64,000 nt of DNA from assembly GCF_000377645.1 (NCBI RefSeq), contig NZ_KB898471.1, positions 381,084 to 445,083 on the forward strand, written 5' to 3'. This document shows, piece after piece, positions 14,427 through 24,260 of the stretch. Every line of letters starts with the position of its first letter. Within the stretch, counting starts at the first letter, position 1. Source of the DNA: Thiomonas sp. FB-6 (lineage in GTDB: Bacteria; Pseudomonadota; Gammaproteobacteria; Burkholderiales; Burkholderiaceae_C). A model generated the notes under the pieces. It did not search any database. It saw only the letters and a program-made list of their open reading frames with translations, and was not told the origin of the DNA. Position numbers and translations under genes: made by a program.

Positions 14427-15531
14427 ATGGAAGCCGAACAACTCAACGCCTTGTCCTCCCAGCTGCGCGATCTGTCCGAACGCACGCGGCTGCTACGGGG
14501 GTATCTTTGACTACGATGCCAAGGCAGCCCGCCTGCGCGAGGTAAGCGCGGCGCTGGAAGACCCCAAGGTCTGGGACGACCCCAAGCGGGCGCAGGACCT
14601 GGGCAAGGAACACCGCGGCCTGGAATCGGTGGTGCTGGCCATCGAGCGCATCCAGCGCGAACTCGCCGAGAGCGAGGAACTGTTCGAGCTCTCGCGCGAC
14701 GAGGCCGACGACGACACCCTTCACGCGGTCGCCGCCGACGTGCAGGCCACCGGCAAGCGCGTCGAGGACCTCGAGTTCCGGCGCATGTTCTCCAACCCCA
14801 TGGACCCCGGCAGCTGTTTCCTGGACATCCAGGCCGGCGCCGGCGGGACCGAGGCCTGCGACTGGGCCGCCATGCTGCTGCGCCAGTACCTGCGCTACAG
14901 CGAGCGCCAGGGCTTCAAGGTGGAGGTGCTGGAGGAGTCCGCCGGCGACGTGGCCGGCCTCAAGAGCGCGTCCATCAAGGTCGAGGGCGACTACGCCTAC
15001 GGCAAGCTGCGCACCGAGACCGGCGTGCACCGCCTGGTGCGCAAGAGCCCCTTCGACTCCTCCGGCGGGCGCCACACCAGTTTCGCCAGCGTGTTCGTGT
15101 ACCCCGAGGTGGACGAGTCGATCGACATCGAGATCAACCCGGCCGAGGTGCGCATCGACACCTTCCGCGCCAGCGGCGCGGGCGGCCAGCACATCAACAA
15201 GACCGATTCCGCGGTGCGCATCACCCACGTTCCCACCGGAATCGTGGTGCAGTGCCAGAATGACCGCTCGCAGCACAAGAACCGCGCGGAGGCCTGGGCC
15301 ATGCTGCGCTCGCGCCTGTTCGAGCACGAACTGCGCAAGCGCCAGGCCGAGCAGCAAAAGCTCGAGGACAGCAAGAGCGACGTGGGCTGGGGCCACCAGA
15401 TCCGCTCCTACGTGCTGGACCAGAGCCGCATCAAGGACCTGCGCACCGGCGTCGAGATGTCCAACACCCAGAAGGTGCTGGACGGCGACCTCGACGACTT
15501 CATCTCCGCCAGCCTCAAGCAGGGCCTGTGA
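14427..15531 (+). CDS. prfB: Peptide chain release factor 2, with programmed +1 frameshift
   Basis: Recognises UGA and UAA stop codons and releases the peptide. The gene is in two frames: 27 codons from ATG 14427 lead to an in-frame TGA at 14508-14510 within TATCTTTGAC. A +1 slip on CTT continues from 14509 to 15531, giving 367 residues. A GGGGG anti-Shine-Dalgarno-pairing run lies just before the slip site, as in E. coli, so RF2 should autoregulate: low RF2 favours the slip. The RF2-specific tripeptide SPF is at about 208-210, and the catalytic GGQ at about 252-254. pepN overlaps its stop. Confidence 0.97.
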
Positions 15532-18209
15532 GCCCCGAGCCCATGCGTACCGACCAAGCCCCCGTGATCTCCCGCCTGGCCTACGCGCCGCCCGCCTACT
15601 CCATCGAGCACGTGCACCTGGAGTTCGACCTCGACCCCGAGCGCACCCGCGTGAAAAGCCGCATGCAGCTGCGCCGCAACCCCTGGGCCGGGGCCGACGC
15701 GCCGCTGCAGCTCGACGGCGAGGACATCACGCTGCAATCGCTGCTGGTCGACTCCCGCCCCTACGTGTACGCGCAGGCCGGCGGCGGCATCCGCCTGGAC
15801 AAGCTGCCCGAGAGCTTCACGCTGGAGCTGGTCAACACCTGCTCGCCGGCGGCCAACACCCACCTGTCGGGCCTGTACATGTCCGGCGGGGCCTTTTTCA
15901 CCCAGTGCGAGGCCGAGGGCTTCCGGCGCATCACCTTCTGGCCCGACCGCCCCGACGTGATGAGCCGCTTCACCGTGGTGCTGCGCGCCGACCCGGCGCG
16001 CTACCCCGTGCTGCTGAGCAACGGCAACCTCATCGAGCAGCGCCGGCTGGACGACGGGCGCGCGCAGGCCACCTGGGAAGACCCCTTCCCCAAGCCCTGC
16101 TACCTGTTCGCGCTGGTGGCCGCGCGCCTGGTCAGCCGCCAGCAGCGCGTGCGCAGCCGCGACGGCCGCGAGCACCTGCTGGAAGTGTTCGTGCGCGAAG
16201 GCGACCTGGACAAGACCGAGCACGCGATGCAGTCCCTGGTGCTGGCGCAGGCCTGGGACGAGCAGCGCTTCGGGCTGAGCCTGGACCTCGACCGCTTCAT
16301 GATCGTCGCGGTGAGCGACTTCAACATGGGGGCGATGGAGAACAAGGGCCTGAACATCTTCAACACCAAGTACGTGCTGGCCAACCCCGCCACCGCCACC
16401 GACACCGACTTCCAGTACATCGAATCGGTGGTGGGCCACGAGTACTTCCACAACTGGACCGGCAACCGCATCACCTGCCGCGACTGGTTCCAGCTCAGCC
16501 TCAAGGAAGGCCTGACGGTGTTCCGCGACCAGGAGTTCAGCCAGGACCTGGCGGCCGCGGCCGGCGGCGAATCCGCGCGCGCGGTGCGGCGCATCGAGGA
16601 CGTACGCGCGCTGCGCGCGATGCAGTTCCCCGAGGACGCCGGCCCCATGGCCCACCCGGTGCGCCCCGACAGCTACGTGGCCATCGACAACTTCTACACC
16701 CCCACCGTCTACGAAAAGGGCGCCGAGGTGGTGCGCATGATGCAGACCCTGGTGGGCCGCGAGGGCTTCGCGCGCGGCATGCGCGAGTACTTCGCGCGCC
16801 ACGACGGCCAGGCCGTGACCTGCGACGACTTCCTGGCCGCGATGGCCGAGGCCAACCCGGATTCGGAGCTGGCGCGCCGGCGCGAGGCCTTCGCGCGCTG
16901 GTACGCCCAGGCCGGCACGCCCCGGTTGCGCGCGCGCGGCACCTACGACCCCGCGCAGCGCAGCTACACGCTGCGCCTGCAGCAGATCTGCCCGCCCACG
17001 CCCGGCCAGGGCGACAAGCAGCCGCAGCTGATCCCGCTGCGCCTGGGCCTGCTCGGGCGCGACGGCAGCCGGGTGCGCATGCGCGCCGAGGGCGCCCCCG
17101 GCGCCGGCCCCGCCGAGGCGGCCGACGAAGTGCTGCTGGTGCTCGACCAGGCCGAGCAGAGTTTCACGCTGCACGAGGTGGAGCAGGAACCCGTGCCCTC
17201 GCTGCTGCGCGGCTTCTCCGCGCCGGTGGTGCTGGACGACGGCCTGGGCGACGACGAACGCCTGGTGCTGCTGGCGCACGACCCCGACCCCTTCAACCGC
17301 TGGGAATCGGCGCAGCGCCTGGCGCTGGCGCGCCTGCTGCCGGCCGCGGCCGGCGAGGAACTGCGCGCCGACGCGCGCTACCTGCAGGCGCTGCGCGCGG
17401 TGCTGCACGACACCAGCCTGGACCCGGCCTTCCAGGAACTGCTGCTGGGCCTGCCGGGCGAAGGCTACATCGCCGAGCAGCTTCCGCTGATCGACCCGCC
17501 GCGCATCCACCACGCCCGCCAGCAATTGCGCCGCATCCTGGCCGACGAGCTGCGCGACGAATGGGAGCGCCTGTGGCGCGAACTGGCGCCCCAGGGCGGC
17601 TACAGCCCGGATTTCGCCGGCGCCGCGCGCCGCGGCCTGCGCAACCTGGCGCTCAACCTTCTGTGCCTGACCGGCGACGCGCAATGGCAGGGCCGCGCCT
17701 ACCAGCGCGTGAAGGACGCCGACAACATGACCGACCGCTTCGACGCGCTGGCCGCGCTGGTCGGCAGCCGCGCGGAACTGGCCCCCGCCGCGCTGGAGCG
17801 CTTCGCCGCGATGTTCGCCGGCGAGCCGCTGGTGCTGGACAAATGGTTCGCGCTGCAGGCCTCGGCGCCCGGCATGACGGTGGAGCAGGTGCGCGAGCTC
17901 ATGCGCAACCCCCAGTTCACCCTGCGCAACCCCAACCGCGCGCGCAGCGTGATCTCCACCTTCTGCCAGGGCAACCCCGGCTCCTTCCACCGCGCCGACG
18001 GCGCCGGCTACGCCTTCTGGGCCGAGCAGGTGCGCGCGATGGACGCCATCAACCCGCAGGTGGCCGCGCGCCTGGCGCGCGCCATGGACCGCTGGCGCAA
18101 GCTCGCCGCGCCCTACGCGCAGGCCGCCGAAGCCGCGATGCGCGAACTCGCCGCGCACGAAGGCCTGTCCTCCGACTGCCGCGAAATCCTCGACAAGGCG
18201 CTCGCCTGA
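15528..18209 (+). CDS. pepN: Aminopeptidase N (M1 family zinc metallopeptidase)
   Basis: Broad-specificity cytosolic aminopeptidase. The 893-residue product is close in length to E. coli PepN (870). The substrate-binding motif GAMEN is at residues 268-272. The zinc site HEYFHN is at 304-309, with the third ligand in the LKEGL segment about 18 residues on. The proposed GTG start at 15528 overlaps the TGA of prfB (GTGA); ATG at 15543 is an alternative and would shorten the protein by five residues. Full-length, with no disruption seen. Confidence 0.95.
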   Translation: MSPEPMRTDQAPVISRLAYAPPAYSIEHVHLEFDLDPERTRVKSRMQLRRNPWAGADAPLQLDGEDITLQSLLVDSRPYVYAQAGGGIRLDKLPESFTLELVNTCSPAANTHLSGLYMSGGAFFTQCEAEGFRRITFWPDRPDVMSRFTVVLRADPARYPVLLSNGNLIEQRRLDDGRAQATWEDPFPKPCYLFALVAARLVSRQQRVRSRDGREHLLEVFVREGDLDKTEHAMQSLVLAQAWDEQRFGLSLDLDRFMIVAVSDFNMGAMENKGLNIFNTKYVLANPATATDTDFQYIESVVGHEYFHNWTGNRITCRDWFQLSLKEGLTVFRDQEFSQDLAAAAGGESARAVRRIEDVRALRAMQFPEDAGPMAHPVRPDSYVAIDNFYTPTVYEKGAEVVRMMQTLVGREGFARGMREYFARHDGQAVTCDDFLAAMAEANPDSELARRREAFARWYAQAGTPRLRARGTYDPAQRSYTLRLQQICPPTPGQGDKQPQLIPLRLGLLGRDGSRVRMRAEGAPGAGPAEAADEVLLVLDQAEQSFTLHEVEQEPVPSLLRGFSAPVVLDDGLGDDERLVLLAHDPDPFNRWESAQRLALARLLPAAAGEELRADARYLQALRAVLHDTSLDPAFQELLLGLPGEGYIAEQLPLIDPPRIHHARQQLRRILADELRDEWERLWRELAPQGGYSPDFAGAARRGLRNLALNLLCLTGDAQWQGRAYQRVKDADNMTDRFDALAALVGSRAELAPAALERFAAMFAGEPLVLDKWFALQASAPGMTVEQVRELMRNPQFTLRNPNRARSVISTFCQGNPGSFHRADGAGYAFWAEQVRAMDAINPQVAARLARAMDRWRKLAAPYAQAAEAAMRELAAHEGLSSDCREILDKALA

Positions 18210-18254
18210 GCGCAACATGGCCCGCGACGCACAGTCTCCAACCATCGATCCCCC

Positions 18255-19283
18255 ATGTCCGACAACTCCGTCAGTCTCTCGCGCTGGCTGATCGAGCAGC
18301 AGCGCACCCACGGCCAGATCCCGGCCTCGCTGCGCCTGCTGATCGAGCAGGTCGCACGCGCCTGCAAGCGCATCAACCGCGCCGTCAACCGCGGCGCCAC
18401 CAGCGGCATCCTGGGCAGCCTGGGCAGCGAGAACGTGCAGGGCGAGGTGCAGAAGCAGCTCGACGTGATCGCCAACGACGTGCTGCTGGAAGCCAATGAA
18501 TGGGGCGGACACCTGGCGGCGATGGCCTCCGAGGAACTCGAGCGCATCCACGTCATCCCCCACCGCTTCCCCCGCGGCGAGTACCTGCTGATGTTCGATC
18601 CGCTGGACGGCTCCAGCAACATCGAGGTCAATGTCACCATCGGCACCATCTTCTCGGTGCTGCACCTGGACGAAGGCGTCGAGGAGGTGGAGGCGCGGCA
18701 TTTCCTGCAGCCGGGCCGGCGCCAGGTGGCCGCCGGCTACTGCACCTACGGCCCGCAGACCACGCTGGTGCTCACGCTGGGCCAGGGCGTGAGCGTGTTC
18801 ACGCTGGACGCCGAGCAAGGCAGTTTCGTGCTGGTGCAGGAGGGCCTGCGCATTCCCGAGTCCACGCGGGAGTTCGCCATCAACATGTCCAACATGCGCC
18901 ACTGGGCCCCGCCGGTGCGGCGCTACATCGACGAATGCCTGGCCGGCACCGAGGGCCCGCGCGGCAAGGACTTCAACATGCGCTGGATCGCCAGCATGGT
19001 GGCCGACGTGCACCGCGTGCTGCAGCGCGGCGGCGTGTTCATGTACCCCTGGGACCGCCGCGAGCCGGACCGCGCCGGCAAGCTGCGCCTGCTGTACGAA
19101 GCCAACCCGATGGCCCTGCTGGTCGAGCAGGCCGGCGGCCTGGCCATCGCCGGCACCCAGCGCATCCTGGACATCCAGCCCACCGAACTGCACCAGCGCG
19201 CCGCGGTGATGCTGGGCTCGCGCGAGGAAGTCGAACGCCTGCGCCTGTACCACCAGGAATACGAGGCCAGCGCCGCCGCCTGA
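18255..19283 (+). CDS. fbp: Fructose-1,6-bisphosphatase, class I
   Basis: Hydrolyses fructose 1,6-bisphosphate in gluconeogenesis (and in the Calvin cycle where present). The 342-residue product carries the metal-binding motif [20 protein letters not shown]. It also has [15 protein letters not shown] and the C-terminal [11 protein letters not shown] segment that includes the sugar-phosphate and metal site. The length is typical for proteobacterial class I enzymes. It is the last core gene before the tRNA-Thr locus. No other Calvin-cycle genes are in view. Confidence 0.95.
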   Translation: MSDNSVSLSRWLIEQQRTHGQIPASLRLLIEQVARACKRINRAVNRGATSGILGSLGSENVQGEVQKQLDVIANDVLLEANEWGGHLAAMASEELERIHVIPHRFPRGEYLLMFDPLDGSSNIEVNVTIGTIFSVLHLDEGVEEVEARHFLQPGRRQVAAGYCTYGPQTTLVLTLGQGVSVFTLDAEQGSFVLVQEGLRIPESTREFAINMSNMRHWAPPVRRYIDECLAGTEGPRGKDFNMRWIASMVADVHRVLQRGGVFMYPWDRREPDRAGKLRLLYEANPMALLVEQAGGLAIAGTQRILDIQPTELHQRAAVMLGSREEVERLRLYHQEYEASAAA

Positions 19284-19344
19284 ACTCGAAGGCCGCGTGC
19301 CGGTGGATCCGCCGCCCGGCATCGGTTACCATGTCTGGTTTCAC

Positions 19345-19420
19345 GCCGGTGTAGCTCAGTCGGTAGAGCAGCTCATTCGTAATGAGAAGGTCGAGGGTTC
19401 GATTCCTTTCACCGGCACCA
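19345..19420 (+). tRNA. tRNA-Thr (anticodon CGT), with encoded CCA
   Basis: A 76-base cloverleaf: acceptor stem GCCGGTG/CACCGGC, D arm GCTC/GAGC, anticodon loop TTCGTAA with CGT at 19378-19380, T arm GAGGGTTCGATTCCTTT, discriminator A and an encoded CCA. A possible -10 (TACCAT, 19327-19332) lies 12 bases upstream. No terminator follows immediately. A strong terminator is instead found at 24377, after a second copy of the tRNA 3' end, which indicates that the gene is an integration site. Confidence 0.97.
19403..19420 (+). repeat. attL: Left attachment-like site (tRNA-Thr 3' end)
   Basis: The final 18 bases of the tRNA gene, TTCCTTTCACCGGCACCA, recur exactly at 24343-24360 and with one change at 23449-23466. 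The tRNA 3' end is a classic target of tyrosine integrases. The sequence match is observed; the role as attL is inferred, since no integrase gene is visible. Confidence 0.65.
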
Positions 19421-19469
19421 GAACAATTCGTTACATCTTTCGCCCCGGCAGCGATCCCTCGCGCTGCGC

Positions 19470-20066
19470 TCAGCGGGCTCCCAGTTGCGGCGCATCCAGC
19501 GCCCGCGCGCTGAACAGCCCCGGCGAAGTCCCCAGATCCCCCACCACATAAGCCAGGTTCAGGCGCGCCAGCAACCACCTGCGCGATGCGTCGACCTGCT
19601 GGGCACGCGCACGCACCAGTGCGGCCTGCTCGTTCAGCACTTCGAGCACGCTGGCCACGCCATGCTGGTAGCGCTTGCGCGCCGCGTGCAGTGCCTGGCT
19701 GGCCAGCTTCGCCACGCGCTGGCGCATGCGAACGTCGTCCGCGGCCTCGGAATAACTCTGATCGGCGCTCCAGACCTGCTGGATCACCTTCTGCCGTGTG
19801 AGGTCCAGGGCAGCCAGCTGCTGCTGCGCCTGCGCCGTGGCTTCCTGCTCCCGGTCGCGCTGCGCCCAGCCGTCGAACAGCGGGATCTGCACCTCCAGGG
19901 CCACGTTGTTGTCCCGCGTGGCCGCGCCGAAGGCGGGCAGGCCCAGCCCTTCGATCACCGGCTGGGTGCTGTGGCTGTATTGCCAGGCCAGCTTCACCGT
20001 GGGCAGCAACACCGGCAGCGCGACGACCTGCTCCGCTCGTGTCTTCAGTCCAGCGTACTGCTTGGG
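19470..20066 (-). pseudogene. TolC-family outer membrane efflux protein, 3' fragment
   Basis: The frame is open from 20066 (just after a TAG) to the stop at 19470, about 198 residues, where complete family members have about 420-480. The conserved features are the long amphipathic helices typical of the C-terminal half (KVIQQVWSADQSYSEA, ARKRYQHGVASVLEVLNEQ) and a C-terminal RWLLARLNLAYVVGDLG. The N-terminal half is missing and replaced by the WD40 gene, whose stop lies 17 bases away. With the hlyD remnant at 22236-22988 on the same strand it looks like half of a former type I secretion operon. Confidence 0.75.
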
Positions 20067-20083
20067 CTATGCAAAACGTGGAT

Positions 20084-21397
20084 TCAATGAAGATTCCAAA
20101 TCAAAATGCGAAAGCCACTCAATGAATGACTTCCCATAGCGACCAGGCTCGCCTTCCCGCTGTAAGCCATGCCGCCATAATTGGAAACAGGCAACGACTC
20201 AAGAAGTCGCCCCGTCTTTGCATCGATTACAGCAATTCTTCCAAGGACGTTCGGATAGCCGCTACCTTCTTGCGAAGCAAGCAAATAGCGCCCATCGGCT
20301 GTAAATTGCAGGCACCGAATTTCCCCCAACCGCATGGGTATCGTTCCGTGGATGGGAAAGGCAATTTGTTCAAGGGGATCAAGTCCCCAGATCTTGACAT
20401 CACCCGACTCTGTTCCCGTCGCAAACGTTTTTCCATCCGGAGCGAACCCGATGGCATCCAGTACCGGGTCAGCATGACTTCTTGGCGCTCCTGGATAATC
20501 TGGATTTGGGGGCAACAGAGGAAGCTTTCCGTAAATCAGCAACACTTTCCTAGGGTCGACAACCTTGCCCTCGATGTCTGGCGGGGGTTGATCCCAGCTC
20601 CAAATGATGACCCGATTCGTGCTGACAAAATCCTGAACTTTTATCTTCGCGCGGGTGTTATCTCCATCATCACTAAACAGGCCATTCACACCGATTGCCA
20701 ATTCATGACGATGCGGGACGAACGCAATTTGTTCGCCAATCAATGTGGTAGGAATTACATGTCGCTTGATCAATTCATTTTTGACCTGCGCGTAGCCGTA
20801 TCGCGTTGCGTGCGCTTGCGTCCACGATTTTGTCGAGTAAATGAAGGCATCTCCTTCTGCATCACCGTAAGCAAAAAGCTTGCTATCAGCGTTGAACGTC
20901 GGCGAGATACACGATCCCGTCCATTTGCGTCCTGGTTTCAATTGCGCAACGGTGTCCCAGGTTTCCGCATTCCAGATGGTGACGAATGTTGCACGGGGAT
21001 TGGGGCCGTCACAAACAGCCAGATAGCGTCCGTCCGGGCTCCAAGCGATGGCATGGCGATCCGCGTTGGGCCCTCCGCCTTGCAGTGTACGTACCAGTGT
21101 TTTGGTGCGAATATCCCAGACATGCACGATGGGGTCATACATTCCTACGTCGGCCACATATATTCCGTTAGGACTGAGTGCCACCGATGTGGGCGCGAAT
21201 GCCTCAGGAATTTCCGCGTAGGGACGCAGTATTTTTCCACTTGGCTGCATACCAAGCAAAGCCCCTGTTTCGCCAAGGTCGAAGGCGGATGCGCCTCGCG
21301 GGTGAAGCAACACCAAGGACAGTCCCGCGACGAAGAAAAGCCGCAACGGCGGTCCAATCCATCGCGAAAGGCCTTTTGATTCATTCGATCCGCTCAT
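20084..21397 (-). CDS. Secreted WD40-like repeat protein of unknown function
   Basis: A 437-residue protein with an N-terminal signal peptide (hydrophobic LFFVAGLSLVLL, likely cleavage after ASA at about residue 38). The rest reads as a beta-propeller. Repeated units include VALSPNGIYVADVG, AIAWSPDGRYLAVCDG, IGFAPDGKTFATGTESGDVKIW and LQFTADGRYLLASQ, so at least five to six blades are visible. It should act in the periplasm or outside the cell, probably as a protein-binding scaffold. The DNA is clearly less GC-rich than the flanking chromosome. Two small membrane-protein genes lie upstream on the same strand and may be co-transcribed. No catalytic motif is seen. Confidence 0.7.
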   Translation of the reverse strand: MSGSNESKGLSRWIGPPLRLFFVAGLSLVLLHPRGASAFDLGETGALLGMQPSGKILRPYAEIPEAFAPTSVALSPNGIYVADVGMYDPIVHVWDIRTKTLVRTLQGGGPNADRHAIAWSPDGRYLAVCDGPNPRATFVTIWNAETWDTVAQLKPGRKWTGSCISPTFNADSKLFAYGDAEGDAFIYSTKSWTQAHATRYGYAQVKNELIKRHVIPTTLIGEQIAFVPHRHELAIGVNGLFSDDGDNTRAKIKVQDFVSTNRVIIWSWDQPPPDIEGKVVDPRKVLLIYGKLPLLPPNPDYPGAPRSHADPVLDAIGFAPDGKTFATGTESGDVKIWGLDPLEQIAFPIHGTIPMRLGEIRCLQFTADGRYLLASQEGSGYPNVLGRIAVIDAKTGRLLESLPVSNYGGMAYSGKASLVAMGSHSLSGFRILIWNLH

Positions 21398-21440
21398 CTC
21401 GTTCTCACAGTTGGCGTGACATCATCTCGGAACGAGGAAA

Positions 21441-21737
21441 CTAGGAGTGAAATTGCCACTGAAGAAGGCCTGCCACCACAATCGAGGCGGCCAACCACCC
21501 AACAGCCAACGCCAAAATCATCGCTGACTGAGCGTTACCCTCCGACGAAATCAACGCTTTATATAATTCAATTATAAACATTAAAAATCCCGCGCTTACC
21601 GCAAGAATAAATAAAATTAAATAGGTAAACATGACGAAGCGGCCGCCGACCGAAACCAATTCATGCGCAACGCCGGTCGACGCCAAAGCAAGAAATACAG
21701 CAAGTGCCGCCGCCATAAATTTTTTCGACAATTTCAT
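21441..21737 (-). CDS. Small membrane protein, 98 residues, paralog of the next gene
   Basis: Start ATG at 21737, chosen because AGAGG lies 5 bases upstream; the frame is open to 21791. The product has an N-terminal hydrophobic segment that reads as a signal peptide (AAALAVFLALASTGVA), then two transmembrane segments at about 35-56 and 69-90. The motif IELYK at residues 56-60 is followed by a short polar loop (ALISSEGNAQ). The neighbouring 98-residue protein has the same length and IELYK at exactly the same position. Function unknown. The gene is AT-rich and lies 43 bases upstream of the WD40 gene. Confidence 0.65.
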   Translation of the reverse strand: MKLSKKFMAAALAVFLALASTGVAHELVSVGGRFVMFTYLILFILAVSAGFLMFIIELYKALISSEGNAQSAMILALAVGWLAASIVVAGLLQWQFHS

Positions 21738-21915
21738 GGGCGCCTCTATTTTTAATTTCCGCTGATCGCACAGACAATGATGAAGAGCCACACAAAGACA
21801 GAAAGCCAGATATCGAACAGATACGACGAGTCACCATGAGCCAAATAGAAACACAAACTTACTCATGACAAAGGCACTCCTTCACGTTGACACTTGAATA
21901 CCCGCAATAAAAGCG

Positions 21916-22212
21916 TCAGGCGACGAGCCGCGCTATGACCTTGACGAGCACAACAGGCACAATTACGAGAGCCGCGGAGATAATCACCATCAGAAAAGAC
22001 GATCCATCACTGCCATCAGGAGAGCTCAACATTTTATACAGCTCTATCATAAATACCAACGCCGAAGTAGCCAAAACCAGCGCCAGCGCGCAAAGATATA
22101 AATAAACCTCCGCATTTCCAGCATTCTTCAATATGACATAGGAGAAACCTATGGAGGTGACATAAATGAAAAAAATGGCCCCGGAAAATATATATGCCCT
22201 CGTGATTTTCAT
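21916..22212 (-). CDS. Small membrane protein, 98 residues, paralog of the preceding gene
   Basis: ATG at 22212, with TGGAG six bases upstream. The product has three hydrophobic segments (about 7-28, 37-56 and 72-96) and the motif MIELYKMLSSPDG, with IELYK at residues 56-60 exactly as in the protein encoded at 21441-21737. A gapless alignment of the two is possible over the full length, with good conservation around the motif and weak conservation elsewhere. Function unknown. It is AT-rich and lies 23 bases from the 3' end of the hlyD remnant, so it is probably part of the same imported segment as the WD40 gene. Confidence 0.65.
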   Translation of the reverse strand: MKITRAYIFSGAIFFIYVTSIGFSYVILKNAGNAEVYLYLCALALVLATSALVFMIELYKMLSSPDGSDGSSFLMVIISAALVIVPVVLVKVIARLVA

Positions 22213-22235
22213 TTTGAACTCCAGAAATTGCTCTA

Positions 22236-22988
22236 CTAGCGTTCGTGCAGGCCATCCTCACGTCCCTGTAAGGGCGGATCCAGGAAGTACCCCGCCACCG
22301 TCCGGCGCCCTGTCTTGATATCCACCGTCACCGCCATCCCTGGCGACAAGGGCACCCAACGCCCGTCCACCCGCATGCGCCGCACATCGATTTGGACCCG
22401 CACGGGGAAGACGAGCTGCTGCTTCTTGGTCGTCTGTGCATCGTTGGACACCAGCCGCACCTTGCCGTGCAGGAAGCCGTAGCGCGTGAAGGAGAAGGTC
22501 TCCAGCTTGATCGCCGCGCTTTGCCCCTGGCGCACGAAGCCGATGTCCTTGTTGGACACCTTGGCCTCCACCTCCAGGGTGTTGTCCGGCACGATCTCCA
22601 TCAGCGGCTTGGCCTGGGTGACCACGCCTCCCCCGTGTAGACGGCGAGTTGCTGCACGGTGCCCGCCACCGGTGCGCGCAGGGTCATGCGCTGGCTGCGT
22701 TCCTGCGCCTTCAAGAGGTCCTGTTGGGCCTGCTGCGCCTGCTGCCGCAGCCAGCGGCGCCGTCTGGCTCAGCTTCTGCAGGTCCCGCCGCATGGCCGCA
22801 GGTTGATCCTGCCGCCGCTGTAACTTGCCCTGCCGGGAAGCGAGCTTGTCCTGCATGGCGGCATGCTGCGCGTCGGCCGGCAGGTCGTGAAGCTGGGTGA
22901 TCGGCACCAGGCGGGTCCGTCCCGGGTCAAGAACCGCGGGGCTGGACACGCCGGAGGGCCGCTGCGCGGGTTCCGCCTCCGGGACCAC
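22236..22988 (-). pseudogene. HlyD-family secretion adaptor, disrupted
   Basis: The C-terminal part is clearly a type I secretion membrane-fusion protein: GGGVVTQAKPLMEIVPDN, IGFVRQGQSAAIKLETF and LSPGMAVTVDIKTGRRTV. Upstream of a run of five C at 22630-22634 the matching sequence (DLLKAQERSQRMTLRAPVAG, VQQLAVYTG) is in another frame, which indicates loss of one base in the run. A second break with a deletion lies near 22745-22760, after the helical segment LRRDLQKLSQTAPL. The N-terminal membrane anchor is missing and a TGA stands just before 22988. A well-spaced GGGAGG before an ATG at 23105 may mark the original start. No ABC-transporter gene is left. Confidence 0.8.
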
Positions 22989-23366
22989 GGACGGCGCGCG
23001 TCAGGGCTGAATCGTGCAGGCCGGACGTGCGCAGGGGCGCTCTCGCGCGGGCGCGCCGCAGGCAGGGTGTCGATGTCGTGGCGCTGCGTAGCTGGTCGAC
23101 TTCATGCTTCCCTCCCCCTTCCCGGCTTATCGAGCGAAGTGGTTGTCGCCCAAGGCCATCGCGATTGCGCGATTGATGGGAACAACGGTTTGGGTCAATC
23201 TAGCGGGATTTCGGGACGGGAATGCGCAATGTCGCAGAGTGTTGCATTTGCGTACGTTTCAGCCAACCATGTGCACGTGGGCATCGACTCGGACGCCCTC
23301 GGCTGTTTCGGCGTTGCCATGAGCGCTCAAGATCGCTCGGGCAAGCCCTCGCGCGCGTCGGGCATC
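22989..23366. other. Intergenic stretch without a supportable gene
   Basis: About 380 bases between the hlyD remnant and the first direct repeat. It may hold the eroded 5' end of hlyD (ATG 23105 on the minus strand with a GGGAGG ribosome site), but no conserved protein segment was recognised. I see no promoter or terminator. Confidence 0.4.
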
Positions 23367-23508
23367 CTTGTCGGTAGGCTTTGCAGTAGAGCCTCCCGGG
23401 TCCGAGCCAGACTTCCGTGCGTGGCAACGCCTTGCGAGGGTCTTACTGTTCTTTTCACCGGCACCATCAGAATCAACGAGTTGGCCCGCTTCGCCGGCCT
23501 TGTTGTTC
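23367..23508 (+). repeat. Direct repeat, copy A, with tRNA-Thr end and degenerate terminator
   Basis: About 142 bases that match 24261-24403 with scattered changes. In order it holds a segment of about 80 bases not found in the tRNA, the tRNA-Thr 3'-end sequence (TTTCACCGGCACCA at 23453-23466) and a degraded version of the GC hairpin plus T-run that is intact in copy B. It lies directly downstream of higA. Confidence 0.75.
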
Positions 23509-23552
23509 CTGCGGACACGCTGGGTATACGGTCGGGGGAATCCGGCAACGCC

Positions 23553-23870
23553 TCACGCTGCTGGCGCCGGCTCCATGGGCGCCCGCTTCACCTTGATCCG
23601 CCTTCCCGCCTTGCGAGCCTGCCATAGGTCATAGCCGGCCTGGCGCTCGATCCAGAGTTCGGCCCGACCGCCGCGATCGGCGCCCAGCCAGGCCTCGATG
23701 CGCAGCGCCATCTCGGGCGAGATGCTTGTGTGGCCGTTCAGTACCCGCGACAACGTGACGCGAGTCACCCCCAACTGCCCGGCCGCCTCGGTCACGGACA
23801 GCCCGAGCGCTGGTAGCACGTCGTCACGCAGGGTCAGCCCCGGATGAGGAGGGTTGTGCATGCGGGTCAT
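23553..23870 (-). CDS. higA: HigA-type antitoxin (XRE family)
   Basis: Antitoxin and likely autorepressor of the toxin encoded just upstream on the same strand. The 105-residue product begins with MHNPPHPGLTLRDDVLPALG, the characteristic HigA N-terminus. A helix-turn-helix spans about residues 25-60 (VTEAAGQLGVTRVTLSRVLN). The C-terminal RAELWIERQAGYDLWQARK is typical of the VapI/HigA group. The gene order toxin then antitoxin is usual for higBA. The module is flanked by the two 142-bp repeats. Confidence 0.88.
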   Translation of the reverse strand: MTRMHNPPHPGLTLRDDVLPALGLSVTEAAGQLGVTRVTLSRVLNGHTSISPEMALRIEAWLGADRGGRAELWIERQAGYDLWQARKAGRRIKVKRAPMEPAPAA

Positions 23871-23904
23871 CGTGATTGCTCCTGGTTCGATGAGGGCAAC
23901 GCGT

Positions 23905-24183
23905 TCAGTGATAGTCCTGGTAGTCGACGAGGATCGCGTCCTGCCCGTCGAAGGTGAAGGTCAGGCGCCAGTTGCCGTTGACCCACACCGACCAGTGATC
24001 CGCCAGATGGCCGCTGAGGCGGTGCAGCCGCCAGCCCGGCAGGTTCATGTCGCCGGCCGATTTCGCCTTGTCCAGTTGGTCGAGCAGGTTGCCGAGCCGC
24101 GGCGCATGCCGGGGCTGGATGCCGGCCTTGCTGCCGTTCTCGAAGAACGCCTGCAGACCCTTGTGACGGAAAGTCTTGATCAC
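23905..24183 (-). CDS. higB: HigB-type toxin (RelE/GraT-like mRNA interferase)
   Basis: Predicted ribosome-dependent mRNA endonuclease, neutralised by the adjacent HigA. The 92-residue product, from the GTG start at 24183, begins MIKTFRHKGLQAFFENG. It has the family segments GIQPRHAPRLGNLLDQLD, MNLPGWRLHRLSGH, WSVWVNGNWRLTFTF and a terminal DAILVDYQDYH. Length and sequence match plasmid-maintenance-killer toxins. The frame is open a little further upstream (24222), but the family N-terminus supports GTG 24183. It is separated from higA by 34 bases. Confidence 0.9.
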   Translation of the reverse strand: MIKTFRHKGLQAFFENGSKAGIQPRHAPRLGNLLDQLDKAKSAGDMNLPGWRLHRLSGHLADHWSVWVNGNWRLTFTFDGQDAILVDYQDYH

Positions 24184-24260
24184 GCTCCCGACTGTATCAC
24201 GCAACTTTACGCGATACCACAATCAAGACCTTGCGCATTGCGCGGGGATCAGCGAGCACG

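Noticed and set aside
14629-15531. prfB starting at 14629 as an unshifted gene
   Set aside because: It would lack the N-terminal domain; the frameshift site at 14505-14511 restores the full RF2.
20126-21379. 417-codon + strand frame opposite the WD40 gene
   Set aside because: No domain or signal peptide; the minus-strand frame has clear beta-propeller repeats and a signal peptide.
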